Source: JAXLVB01 sp046329195 (GTDB taxonomy: Bacteria > Bacteroidota > Bacteroidia > Cytophagales > Spirosomataceae). Taken from it: a stretch of 64,000 nt of DNA. Both the position numbers and the translations under genes were made by a program. Each line of letters begins with the position of its first letter. Position 1 is the first letter of the stretch. This document shows, one piece after another, positions 32,937-40,861 of this stretch. The notes beneath the pieces were generated by a model. That model saw nothing but the letters and a program-made list of their open reading frames with translations, had not been told where the DNA came from and made no database searches. Location: the NCBI GenBank assembly GCA_046329195.1, contig JAXLVB010000003.1, positions 806,001 to 870,000 on the forward strand, read 5' to 3'.

Positions 32937-33947
32937 ATGGCAAAGAAACAAGAAAACAAGGTAACGTATTCTAAAGAAACCTACCTTAATTGGTATGAGT
33001 CTATGCAACTTCAGCGAAAGTTTGAAGAGAAATGCGCACAATTGTATGGGCAACAAAAAATTCGAGGTTTTCTTCACTTAAATATCGGCCAAGAAGCTTG
33101 TTCATCTGGCTCAAAATCAGCCCTTCAGCCTGGCGACAAGTGGATTACGGCCTACCGTGACCACGGCCAACCGCTTGCCCTAGGTACCAGCCCTAATGCC
33201 GTTATGGCCGAGCTATTTGGCAAAGCAACCGGTACGACCAAAGGAAAAGGCGGCTCGATGCACATTTTTGACAAAAACGTCAACTTTGTGGGCGGTCACG
33301 GCATCGTAGGAGCGCAGATTCCGCTCGGAGCAGGGTTGGCTTTTGCCGAAAAATACAACAAAACGGGTAACTTATGTATCTGCTTCTTTGGCGATGGTGC
33401 TACTCGCCAAGGTGCGCTGCACGAGGCATTTAACATGGCTATGACATGGAAACTCCCCGTGATTTTTGTAGTAGAAAACAATGGCTATGCCATGGGAACT
33501 TCGGTGGCTCGTACCTCAAATGTAACCGAACTATACACCCTCGGCGAAGCGTATGACATGCCTTCTGAGCCTGTAGATGGCATGAGTGTAGAGGCCGTAC
33601 ACGAAGCCGTAAGCCGTGCAGCTGAGCGAGCACGCCGTGGCGATGGTCCTACGTTTTTAGAATTTCGGACGTATCGGTATAGAGGCCACTCGATGTCTGA
33701 TCCTCAAAAATACCGAACCAAAGAAGAGGTAGAAGAATACAAAAAACTCGACCCTATCGAGGCGGTAAAAGATACCATTTTGAAAAATGGCTTTGCTACC
33801 GAAGAAGAGTTAGCAGCCGTTGATGCCTCTATCAAAGCACGAGTAGAAGCAGCCGTTAAGTTTGCTGAAGAGTCGCCATACCCTGAGCCTTCAGAAGCCT
33901 ACAAAGACATTTATGCCCAAGCTGACTACCCATTCTTGATGGAGTAA
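32937..33947 (+). CDS. pdhA: pyruvate dehydrogenase E1 component, alpha subunit
   Basis: 336 residues from ATG 32937 (the frame starts at a GTG at 32892, but that part looks like leader). It is the thiamine diphosphate-dependent E1 alpha subunit that decarboxylates pyruvate for the dehydrogenase complex. Seen are the TPP motif GDGATRQGALHEAFN (from 152) ending in VENN (179-182), KGKGGSMHI, and the loop FRTYRYRGHSMSDPQKYR that carries the conserved His and the serines phosphorylated in mitochondria. The beta subunit is not adjacent, as is common in this phylum where E1 beta and E2 lie elsewhere. A terminator follows. Confidence 0.92.
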   Translation: MAKKQENKVTYSKETYLNWYESMQLQRKFEEKCAQLYGQQKIRGFLHLNIGQEACSSGSKSALQPGDKWITAYRDHGQPLALGTSPNAVMAELFGKATGTTKGKGGSMHIFDKNVNFVGGHGIVGAQIPLGAGLAFAEKYNKTGNLCICFFGDGATRQGALHEAFNMAMTWKLPVIFVVENNGYAMGTSVARTSNVTELYTLGEAYDMPSEPVDGMSVEAVHEAVSRAAERARRGDGPTFLEFRTYRYRGHSMSDPQKYRTKEEVEEYKKLDPIEAVKDTILKNGFATEEELAAVDASIKARVEAAVKFAEESPYPEPSEAYKDIYAQADYPFLME

Positions 33948-33983
33948 TCTTCTGGATTAAGGCACTTGAATACATATTTTCAA

Positions 33984-34014
33984 AACCTTGCTGGGCAGCC
34001 AGCGAGGTTTTTTT
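33984..34014 (+). terminator. terminator of pdhA
   Basis: An 11-bp stem AACCTTGCTGG/CCAGCGAGGTT (one wobble), a 4-base loop and a seven-T run, 36 bases past the stop. Confidence 0.85.
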
Positions 34015-34067
34015 ATGAAATTGTGGCTATTAGCTCTTATTCTTGAGCCGAAAACTTCTTGCTATGC

Positions 34068-34098
34068 TTTGAATTTTAAACTATTACCTCTAATTTTG
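34068..34098 (+). promoter_or_regulatory. promoter of rplU-rpmA
   Basis: TTTG (34068-34071), a 19-base spacer and TAATTTTG (34091-34098) match the Bacteroidetes consensus exactly, 35 bases before the rplU ATG. Confidence 0.7.
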
Positions 34099-34132
34099 CA
34101 CCCTGTTTTGCAAATTTAATCTCCATTATATC

Positions 34133-34444
34133 ATGTACGCAATAGTAGAAATCGCAGGTCAGCAATTTAAAGTAGAAAAAGACCGTTACCTCTACACGCA
34201 TCGTTTGGCGGGTGAGGAAGGCGCTGCCCTTGTGTTCGACAAAGTTTTGCTTGTCGAAAACGACGGAGATGTACGAGTAGGTGCACCAACCGTAGCCGGC
34301 GCAAGCGTCAAAGGCAAAATTCTTGACCACGTCCGTGGCGAGAAAGTTATCGTGTTTAAGAAGAAGCGTCGCAAAGGCTACGTTCGCAAAAAAGGGCACC
34401 GCCAAGATTTGACCAAGGTGTTAATCGAAGAAATTTCATTGTAA
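34133..34444 (+). CDS. rplU: 50S ribosomal protein L21
   Basis: 103 residues, the normal length. It begins MYAIVEIAGQQFKVEKDRYLY and has the KILDHVRGEKVIVFKKKRRKGYVRKKGHRQDLT segment with the KR-K-Y-K-GHRQ signature. L21 binds 23S rRNA and sits next to L20. It forms an operon with rpmA, 73 bases downstream, the order found in almost all bacteria. An exact Bacteroidetes-type promoter precedes it. Confidence 0.97.
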   Translation: MYAIVEIAGQQFKVEKDRYLYTHRLAGEEGAALVFDKVLLVENDGDVRVGAPTVAGASVKGKILDHVRGEKVIVFKKKRRKGYVRKKGHRQDLTKVLIEEISL

Positions 34445-34517
34445 GAAACTCCGTGTTGCTTAGGCAGCACTTCTGCTTTACTTGATCGTTATCAAAAAGC
34501 TTTAAAATTCTCAAAAA

Positions 34518-34778
34518 ATGGCACACAAAAAAGGCGTCGGTAGTTCGAAGAACGGACGTGAATCACAGAGCAAACGCTTAGGCGTAAAGATTTTTGGTGG
34601 TCAGAATGCTATCGCTGGTAACATTATCGTACGTCAGCGTGGTACACAGCACTATCCAGGCCTCAATGTTGGTATTGGCAAAGACCACACACTTTTTGCC
34701 TTGACCAACGGCGTGGTTGAATTCAAAAAAGGGTTGAAAGATCGCTCGTTTGTGAGCGTGATTCCAGCAGAAGCTTAA
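34518..34778 (+). CDS. rpmA: 50S ribosomal protein L27
   Basis: 86 residues. It starts MAHKKGVGSSKNGRESQSKRLGVK, with the N-terminal tail that reaches the peptidyl-transferase centre, and contains GNIIVRQRGTQHYPGLNVGIGKDHTLFAL, the L27 signature. There is no cleavable N-terminal extension of the Firmicutes type. Co-transcribed with rplU and closed by a strong terminator. Confidence 0.97.
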   Translation: MAHKKGVGSSKNGRESQSKRLGVKIFGGQNAIAGNIIVRQRGTQHYPGLNVGIGKDHTLFALTNGVVEFKKGLKDRSFVSVIPAEA

Positions 34779-34793
34779 TTGACTTTTGCACCC

Positions 34794-34831
34794 ACACAAA
34801 AAAAGCGAGCTGTAGCTCGCTTTTTTTGTGT
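34794..34831. terminator. terminator of rplU-rpmA, bidirectional
   Basis: An 18-bp stem ACACAAAAAAAGCGAGCT and complement with a T7 run, 16 bases past rpmA. It may also stop the convergent gene at 34846. Confidence 0.9.
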
Positions 34832-34845
34832 AGTTGTGTATCGTT

Positions 34846-35229
34846 TCATCGCAGCCCCCATACAGCTACTCTAGCCTTGCCTCGCAAAACACCTTGGGTA
34901 TCATATAAAAACTCAATGCGTTTGATCCGCCGCATCCCTCCCGGCAAATCAATTGCTCGGCTTTCTTCGCCTTGTCTGAAATTATATTTGATAGGCACCT
35001 GATAACGTTCACCGTTTTCAAAAACAACGTCCATGTCCATCATGTTCAGAGAGGCATCCGTAATATGGAGTCTGAGCTTGGTAAAGGCATCGTTGCCTCG
35101 CACCACAATTACGTCTCGGTCTAGACCAAAATCCACTATTTTGTCGGCAATAAATACCCAACGGTTAGGCATTGTAAAGCTACTCATCACGAGTAGGCCA
35201 AGCACTAGGAAGCATGAAATCCATCGCAT
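34846..35229 (-). CDS. small exported protein, DUF2541-like, function unknown
   Basis: 127 residues with an N-terminal signal or anchor (MRWISCFLVLGLLVMSSFTM). The rest is a compact beta-rich domain: WVFIADKIVDFGLDRDVIVVRG, FTKLRLHITDASLNMMDMDVVFENGE, ESRAIDLPGGMRRIKRIEFLYDT and ARVAVWG. This order resembles DUF2541 proteins (surface-facing, single beta-sandwich), but the match is by eye only. No enzyme motif is visible. It stands alone on its strand. Confidence 0.6.
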   Translation of the reverse strand: MRWISCFLVLGLLVMSSFTMPNRWVFIADKIVDFGLDRDVIVVRGNDAFTKLRLHITDASLNMMDMDVVFENGERYQVPIKYNFRQGEESRAIDLPGGMRRIKRIEFLYDTQGVLRGKARVAVWGLR

Positions 35230-35352
35230 CGTTGTAGTTTTTTAAGTGTGAAACAAACTTTGAATGTTGTCTCTTAGAGCCAATTGACGTACCAACGTTT
35301 AATGGCTATCTTCAAAACTTTATCAACGGAGTCCGATTGTTTCTTTATGCTC

Positions 35353-35868
35353 CTAGTTGCGAGGAGGTTGCTGTGGTGGACGACGCCCCTGTTGCTGCGA
35401 GCGCATAGGGTGTGCTTCACCTCTATGGCAGGTCATACAGCTCACTTTGGGAGTACGCTGGCGTCCGGCATAGGTCTTCATGTTCTTAATCAAATTATCA
35501 TTGATGGTGTTGGTCATTTGTACCATCTCTACGGTCAGGAATTTATCTTTCTTTTCGTCTGAGGCCCAATCTTTCACATTGTGGCAATGCGCACAACTTA
35601 CCCCGAGGGCTTTGCTCCAGTTGGTTTCCATGATGCTCACTACTTGTTCGGCTGGAAGCCCTTTGAGCACCTGAATGTTCTTAAAAACCGAATCGGCAGG
35701 CTTGTTTTCTTTGCCTTTGATAGCCGCCATTACTTCTTGGCTGTATTTGGCTCGGTCAGCAGCCAAACTATCTTCACGGGCGTCTAGGGCCGTGCGGTGG
35801 GCAGGCGTAAGTGCCGATAGCGACCACACCGCTGTGAGGACAAAGAGTCCTCCAATCCATTTTTTCAT
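35353..35868 (-). CDS. dihaem c-type cytochrome, photosynthetic-reaction-centre-cytochrome-like
   Basis: 171 residues from ATG 35868, where the signal peptide MKKWIGGLFVLTAVWSLSAL starts (the frame is open up to 35964). Two haem sites are seen: CAHCH in GVSCAHCHNVKDWAS and CMTCH in KVSCMTCHRGEAHP. A conserved helix with MVQMTNTINDNLIKNMKTYAG lies between them, supplying possible Met ligands. This spacing is that of the CytoC_RC family, which in non-photosynthetic Bacteroidota is found as small periplasmic electron carriers. The tail is Gln/Pro/Arg-rich. The partner is unknown. Confidence 0.82.
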   Translation of the reverse strand: MKKWIGGLFVLTAVWSLSALTPAHRTALDAREDSLAADRAKYSQEVMAAIKGKENKPADSVFKNIQVLKGLPAEQVVSIMETNWSKALGVSCAHCHNVKDWASDEKKDKFLTVEMVQMTNTINDNLIKNMKTYAGRQRTPKVSCMTCHRGEAHPMRSQQQGRRPPQQPPRN

Positions 35869-36102
35869 ACGTTTTGTCAGTTTAGTTAGTACTTTTTTGA
35901 ACGAATGTTCTTCTTCAACAACGAGGTTGTTTGGACGAACACCAAAGAAGAAGGTCTGCTTCAAACATACAAAAAATGGATTGGTAAGACAAGTACACGG
36001 CGACTAAAGTCAGAAATGAGCCCACCAATTGATTGGTTAGTTGCTATTGCTTCCTTCTGAACTACAAAAGAGTGCGTTTGTTAGGAGCTACCCCATTGGT
36101 TT

Positions 36103-36597
36103 TCAGAATGATTCGTCGGCACTAGGACCATAACTACCCGGAATTGGGATATTCAGAAGGCGCAAGCATACGCCCAACTGTGCTCGGTGATGAATAATTT
36201 GGCTGATTGTCATCTGAATCACGTTGTATTTGGGCTCAGTACTATAAATAGTAGCACCACTACGTAGTGTCCAAGGTTTCCAAAGTGCTGATTCTGCACC
36301 TTCGGCCAAGTGCTTGCGCCCGTCTTGGAGGCACACTTCGAAATACGCTAAGAGTTCTTCGGTATTAGCTAAAGGCTTGGGGGTATATGGGTTGTTTTCA
36401 AAGTCCAATTCGTCGGTTTGTAAGGTCATACCAATCCAAGTTGGTAGTTCAGCTATGTGCGTAGCTAACCTCCGAATGCTCATGCTTTTGGGATGTGGTT
36501 GCCAGTCAAAATGCTCAGAAGGGACGCAAGCAAGCATTTTACGAGTGGTGGTGGCTTCGAGTTCGAGTTGGTTACTGAAGGCTTCAAGATGTGTCAT
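36103..36597 (-). CDS. DinB family protein
   Basis: 164 residues of the DinB/YfiT four-helix-bundle family, metal-binding enzymes often using thiol cofactors. Conserved His positions are visible: H in RRLATHIAELPTWIG (first ligand, near 48), and HHRAQLGVCLRLLN near 136 with the two C-terminal ligands. W and P residues in FDWQPHPKSMS are usual. The function of this member is unknown; relatives are thiol-S-transferases or hydrolases. Confidence 0.83.
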   Translation of the reverse strand: MTHLEAFSNQLELEATTTRKMLACVPSEHFDWQPHPKSMSIRRLATHIAELPTWIGMTLQTDELDFENNPYTPKPLANTEELLAYFEVCLQDGRKHLAEGAESALWKPWTLRSGATIYSTEPKYNVIQMTISQIIHHRAQLGVCLRLLNIPIPGSYGPSADESF

Positions 36598-36744
36598 TGT
36601 GCTTTGTGTTTTGTGATGGTCACAAAGTAACCGTCTGCCAGTGACAGCCCTATGTCAGCAGGGTTTTGATAAATATAGTTACCAAAGTTGGGTGGTGTTT
36701 TTTCTACTTTGTATATTGCCCACTCAATCAAGAATCATCAGCAC

Positions 36745-37272
36745 ATGGATACCATTCGTATCGAAAAAGTAGCGCTTAGTGAGGTGAACCTACTGCAACA
36801 AATCGGAAAACAGACGTTTGCCGAAACATTTTCGGCTGTCAATACCGCAGAAAATATGGCTAGCTATCTGACTGAAGGCTTTTCGGCAGAGAAGTTAACA
36901 GCGGAGCTAACGAACCCTAACTCCATGTTTTATTTTGCCAAACTTGACGAGTGCATCATTGGTTACTTAAAGCTCAACGTTGGCTTTTCACAAACGGAAC
37001 TACAAGATGACAAAGCCCTTGAAATTGAACGAATTTATGTGGTAAAAGAATTTCATGGAAAAAACGTGGGTCAACTACTCTATGGAAAAGCCATGCAAAT
37101 TGCGAATGAGGTAAATGTCGAATACGTTTGGTTAGGGGTTTGGGAAGAAAATCAAAGGGCAATCCGTTTTTATAAGAAAAATGGTTTTGTTGAATTTGGT
37201 AAGCATATTTTCAAATTGGGAAACGATGAGCAAACTGACATTATGATGAAGCTCTCGTTAAAAGAAAAATAA
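36745..37272 (+). CDS. GNAT family N-acetyltransferase
   Basis: 175 residues from ATG 36745 (an upstream in-frame start at 36688 would add an unlikely leader). Motif A is complete: EIERIYVVKEFHGKNVGQLLYGKAMQIA (the acetyl-CoA loop R/Q-x-x-G-x-G/A appears as FHGKNVGQ). Motif B is VEYVWLGVWEENQRAIRFYKKNGFVEFG, the N-x-x-A-x-x-F-Y-x-x-x-G-F pattern. It transfers an acetyl group to an amine; the substrate is unknown. The gene is richer in A and T than its neighbours. A terminator follows. Confidence 0.9.
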   Translation: MDTIRIEKVALSEVNLLQQIGKQTFAETFSAVNTAENMASYLTEGFSAEKLTAELTNPNSMFYFAKLDECIIGYLKLNVGFSQTELQDDKALEIERIYVVKEFHGKNVGQLLYGKAMQIANEVNVEYVWLGVWEENQRAIRFYKKNGFVEFGKHIFKLGNDEQTDIMMKLSLKEK

Positions 37273-37301
37273 GGTTTCCTATCTCTTTCCAGAACCCCAA
37301 C

Positions 37302-37335
37302 GCATCATTTTGACGTCTCGAAATGATGCTTTTTT
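37302..37335 (+). terminator. terminator of the acetyltransferase gene
   Basis: A 9-bp stem GCATCATTT/AAATGATGC with a T6 run, about 30 bases after the stop. Confidence 0.75.
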
Positions 37336-37712
37336 ATACTTACCTCTACGGGTTCATCCTTCAGATTAGGCGGTTTATACCAGTCGTTGAGCAGTTGGTC
37401 AGAAAAGTGTATTGCTTCTATTTTTTTCTTGATTTTTTTGTAACTCAATAAAACCCTACAAAGCGATCACTTTAAAAAGTACAAATCTCAAAGAGAGTTA
37501 TATTATTCAATAATATAATAGTACTTAATAAAGAAAATGGGTCAAAATCATATAAATTAGGTAAAATATTTATTTGTCTCGCTCGTCTGTATAGGCAAAA
37601 GAACCATGACCATTTAAAGTGAAAAATGACCGTTCTTCAAAAAATACAAAGGAAACTTGGAACATTTTGAGAGTTTCCCGAGTTTTGTAAGGGAATCAAG
37701 AACAAAAATAAA
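37336..37712. other. gene-free stretch before the RND efflux operon
   Basis: About 375 bases, strongly AT-rich in the second half. It contains TATTATTCAATAATATAATA, an imperfect palindrome at about 37501-37520 that could be an operator for the TetR-type regulator. No exact TTTG-N-TAnnTTTG promoter was found. A minus-strand open stretch (about 37290-37460) looks like protein but lacks a proper start and overlaps the terminator. Confidence 0.4.
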
Positions 37713-38327
37713 GTGGAAATCAGCGAAAGAATCATAAAAACTGCCACTAATCTGTTCACTCGATACGGTGTAAAAAGTGTGACGATGGACGACATAGCCA
37801 GCGAGTTGGGCATCTCGAAAAAGACCATCTACCAGCACTTTGCCGACAAAGACGAGATTGTATATCAGGTGATGCTGCAAGAAATGCACAATGACAAATG
37901 CGAGCATCAAGCCCTTGAACAACAGTCAGAAAATGTGATTGATAAGATTGTGAAGGCAACCAACGTGATGCGTGAGCAACTGGGGTCGGTGAACCCATCT
38001 CTGTTTTTCGACCTCAAAAAGTATTACCCTCGGGCTTGGCAGATTTTTCAAGAATACAAGCAGAATTTCTTGCTCGAAACCATCCGCCAAGATTTCATTC
38101 AAGGTATCAAAGAGGGGGTATTCCGACCCGAAATCAATGTAGAAATCCTATCCCATTTACGAATGGAACAAATTGAGTTTGGATTTGACATGCAGGCGCT
38201 CCCTACCAACAAGTACACCCTATTCGAAATTCAGTATGTGTTTCTCGACCATTTTGTGAGAGGCATCCTGAGCGAAAAAGGCAAAGTTTTATACGAAGCA
38301 TATTTACACAAACAATTAGCAAAATGA
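37713..38327 (+). CDS. TetR/AcrR family transcriptional regulator of the RND operon
   Basis: 204 residues starting at GTG (37713), since the next in-frame ATG falls inside the HTH. The N-terminal HTH is canonical: IIKTATNLFTRYGVKSVTMDDIASELGISKKTIYQHFADKDEIV. The C-terminal ligand domain is unlike well-known members. Its stop overlaps the start of the TolC gene (ATGA at 38324-38327), so it is the first gene of the efflux operon and probably represses it until a pump substrate binds. Confidence 0.9.
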   Translation: MEISERIIKTATNLFTRYGVKSVTMDDIASELGISKKTIYQHFADKDEIVYQVMLQEMHNDKCEHQALEQQSENVIDKIVKATNVMREQLGSVNPSLFFDLKKYYPRAWQIFQEYKQNFLLETIRQDFIQGIKEGVFRPEINVEILSHLRMEQIEFGFDMQALPTNKYTLFEIQYVFLDHFVRGILSEKGKVLYEAYLHKQLAK

Positions 38328-39676
38328 TGAAGTCATATCTCAGCAAAGTCGCCTTGGCCATGGGCGTCATGCTCTCTGTTCATCAGGGCTTTGCTCAGCA
38401 AGCATTTACGCTGAAGGAGGCCGTTGATTATGGAGTAAAAAACCACTTGAGTATCAAAAATTCTCAGTTCGACGTAATAAGTGCCGAAGCTCGTATCCAA
38501 GAAATCAAGGCAATTGGGCTGCCACAAGTGAGTGGAAATATCGGTTGGACCGACAATTTGGTTGTACCTCGGTTTTTCGTACCAGCCAAAACCTTCAACC
38601 CAGCCGCCGCCGACGGCGAAGTGACGGCCCTCAAATTTGGGGTTCAGTATAGCTCTAACGCTACCATTAGTCTGAACCAGTTGTTGTTTGACGGTTCTTA
38701 CTTGTTGGGGCTTAAAGCCTCACAAGTGTATCGGGAACTTGCACAGAAAAACCTAAAAGCATCAAAAGTAACCGTAGCCGAAAACGTCACTAAAGCGTAC
38801 TATTCTGTGTTGGTCAACGAAGAGCGCCTCAAGCTCCTCGACATCAACATTGGACGGTTAGACTCTCTCCTCAGAGACACTAAGGCTCTTAACCAACAAG
38901 GGTTTGTCGAAAAACTCGACGTGGATCGCCTTACCGTACAGGTCAATAATCTCAAGACCGAACGAGAGAACATCCTTCGTTTTCAGGAAGTTGCACTGTA
39001 TTTGTTGAAGTTTCAGATGGGCTATAAACTCGAAGAGCCTCTGGTGCTTTCTGACAAACTCGCCAACGTTGACCTCAACGACATCAGTGTATTAGACGTA
39101 CCGATGCCATTCAATTACACAAACCGCATAGAGTACTCAACGCTCGAAACGAACAGCCGTTTGGCAGCCCTCGACGTCAAAAACAATCAGGCGGGTTATT
39201 ATCCTCGCTTGGTGATGACGGGTAGCTCTGGCTGGAGCACAGGTACCGACAAGTTCAATATTTTTGCACAGCCGTGGTTCAATGCCTCGTCGATTGGCCT
39301 GTCGTTACAGATTCCGATTTTCGATAGTTTCTCTAAGAAATACAAAATCGTTCAAGCCAAAAACCGTTTCGAGCAAACCAAAATTGGCCTTGGCCTCCTC
39401 GAAAAGTCAATAGACTTGCAGATTCGGACGGCTCAGATTCAATTGCAAAACAACTGGACTAGCCTCCAAGAAAACAAACGCAACATGGAGCTGGCTCAAG
39501 AAGTAGTGCGAGTATCTAAAATCAAATACAAAGAAGGCGTTGGTACCAACCTCGAAGTAGTCAATGCAGAGTCGGCTTTTAAAGAAGCCCAAACCAACTA
39601 TTTCCAGAACCTTTACAATGCCCTGATTGCCAAAGTTGACCTCGACAAAGCCGCTGGCCGACTTTTTAACGAATAA
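38324..39676 (+). CDS. TolC family outer-membrane protein of the RND operon
   Basis: 450 residues with a signal peptide (MKSYLSKVALAMGVMLSVHQGFAQ). The mature start FTLKEAVDYGVKNHLSIKNSQFD is the usual TolC opening. Two OEP repeats follow, with GVGTNLEVVNAESAFKEAQTNYFQNLYNALIAKVDLDKAAG at the end, the conserved second repeat. It forms the outer-membrane duct of the pump encoded by the next two genes. ATG at 38324 or 38327 can serve as start; both overlap or touch tetR. Confidence 0.92.
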   Translation: MMKSYLSKVALAMGVMLSVHQGFAQQAFTLKEAVDYGVKNHLSIKNSQFDVISAEARIQEIKAIGLPQVSGNIGWTDNLVVPRFFVPAKTFNPAAADGEVTALKFGVQYSSNATISLNQLLFDGSYLLGLKASQVYRELAQKNLKASKVTVAENVTKAYYSVLVNEERLKLLDINIGRLDSLLRDTKALNQQGFVEKLDVDRLTVQVNNLKTERENILRFQEVALYLLKFQMGYKLEEPLVLSDKLANVDLNDISVLDVPMPFNYTNRIEYSTLETNSRLAALDVKNNQAGYYPRLVMTGSSGWSTGTDKFNIFAQPWFNASSIGLSLQIPIFDSFSKKYKIVQAKNRFEQTKIGLGLLEKSIDLQIRTAQIQLQNNWTSLQENKRNMELAQEVVRVSKIKYKEGVGTNLEVVNAESAFKEAQTNYFQNLYNALIAKVDLDKAAGRLFNE

Positions 39677-39715
39677 TTTCACCGTTTCTCATTGCATCTT
39701 AATTTACATCATACC

Positions 39716-40849
39716 ATGAAAGCCAAGTATTTATTAGTATCCCTATTGGCTCTTGCTGCTTGCTCTAAACCCGAAAGCACTGGAATTGACGCCAAAAAAG
39801 CAGAATTAGTGGAGCTTAAAAGCCAGCAAGCAGACCTTACCAGCAAGATAAAAACCCTGGAAAGCGAAATTGCTAAGTTAGACCCCAACGCTAAGAAAGA
39901 AAACACGAAGGTAAAAAGTGTAACAGTAGATACGCTTACGTCCGAAACCTTCAAGCACTTTATTGAAGTACAAGGCACCGTTGATGCCAAGAATAACGTG
40001 ATGGTGAGCCCTCGCTCAAGCGGTGCTATTGTAGTACTCAATGTGAAAGAAGGCGACGTAGTGAAGGCAGGCGCTGTCATTGCCAAAATTGACGACTCCA
40101 TTTTGAAAGAATCTATCGAGGAAGTCAAAAACCAATGGTCACTGGCCAACACGGTGTACGAAAAGCAAAAGAACCTTTGGTCGCAACAAATTGGCACCGA
40201 GTTGCAGTATTTGCAAGCCAAAAACAACAAGGAGTCGCTTGAAAAGCGCCTCAAAACCTTAGAAACTCAAGTAGCCTTGACCAATATCACGTCGCCGATT
40301 TCAGGCGTGGTTGACAAGGTAAATGCCAAATTGGGTGATATGGCTATGCCAGGCATGGGTATTGCTCGTGTGGTCAACCTCTCGCAGCTCAAAGTGATAG
40401 CGTCGGTAGCAGACTCCTACTTGGGCACTGTTCGTAAAGGCGATGCCGTAACGATTAAGTTTCCTGATTTAAACAAAGAAATCAGTGGACGCATCAACTT
40501 TGTAAGTGCTACCGTCAACCCGCTCAAGCGCACGTTTGACGTAGAAATCCCTATCCCAAACGTAGAAGGTTTGGTGAAACCCAACCAGCTGGCCACGGTA
40601 TTAGTCAATGACAAAAGCACTGCAAGTGCCATCGTGATTGAGCAAAACATCGTTCAAAGCACCGACGAAGGCGACTTAGTCTATGTGGCTGTAACCGAAG
40701 GTAGCAAAAAAGTAGCCAAAGCTCGTAAAGTAAAATTGGGCATGAGCTACAACGGTAACATCGAAATAGTGAGTGGTTTGCAAGCAGGTGACTTACTCAT
40801 TACTCAAGGATACCAAGAACTAACTGACGGTCAGGAGATTAGTTTTTAA
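39716..40849 (+). CDS. RND efflux periplasmic adaptor, lipoprotein
   Basis: 377 residues from ATG 39716 (the frame opens at a TTG at 39692). A lipoprotein signal ends LALAAC (C18). A short predicted coiled coil (AELVELKSQQADLTSKIKTLESEIAKLD) is followed by the lipoyl half NNVMVSPRSSGAIVVLNVKEGDVVKAG, a helical hairpin, ITSPISGVVDKVNAKLGDMA, the beta-barrel and a membrane-proximal domain ending in IEIVSGLQAGDLLITQGYQEL. It links the pump and TolC. The coiled coil directly after the lipid anchor is an addition to the standard layout, seen in related adaptors of this phylum. Confidence 0.92.
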   Translation: MKAKYLLVSLLALAACSKPESTGIDAKKAELVELKSQQADLTSKIKTLESEIAKLDPNAKKENTKVKSVTVDTLTSETFKHFIEVQGTVDAKNNVMVSPRSSGAIVVLNVKEGDVVKAGAVIAKIDDSILKESIEEVKNQWSLANTVYEKQKNLWSQQIGTELQYLQAKNNKESLEKRLKTLETQVALTNITSPISGVVDKVNAKLGDMAMPGMGIARVVNLSQLKVIASVADSYLGTVRKGDAVTIKFPDLNKEISGRINFVSATVNPLKRTFDVEIPIPNVEGLVKPNQLATVLVNDKSTASAIVIEQNIVQSTDEGDLVYVAVTEGSKKVAKARKVKLGMSYNGNIEIVSGLQAGDLLITQGYQELTDGQEISF

Positions 40850-40861
40850 TATAATACTGCC

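Noticed and set aside
37290..37460. Minus-strand open stretch ending in a His-His-Phe-Glu-Thr segment that reads like a protein C-terminus
   Set aside because: It has no suitable start, its end coincides with the arm of the acetyltransferase terminator, and no family is recognised; it may be a chance frame or an old remnant.
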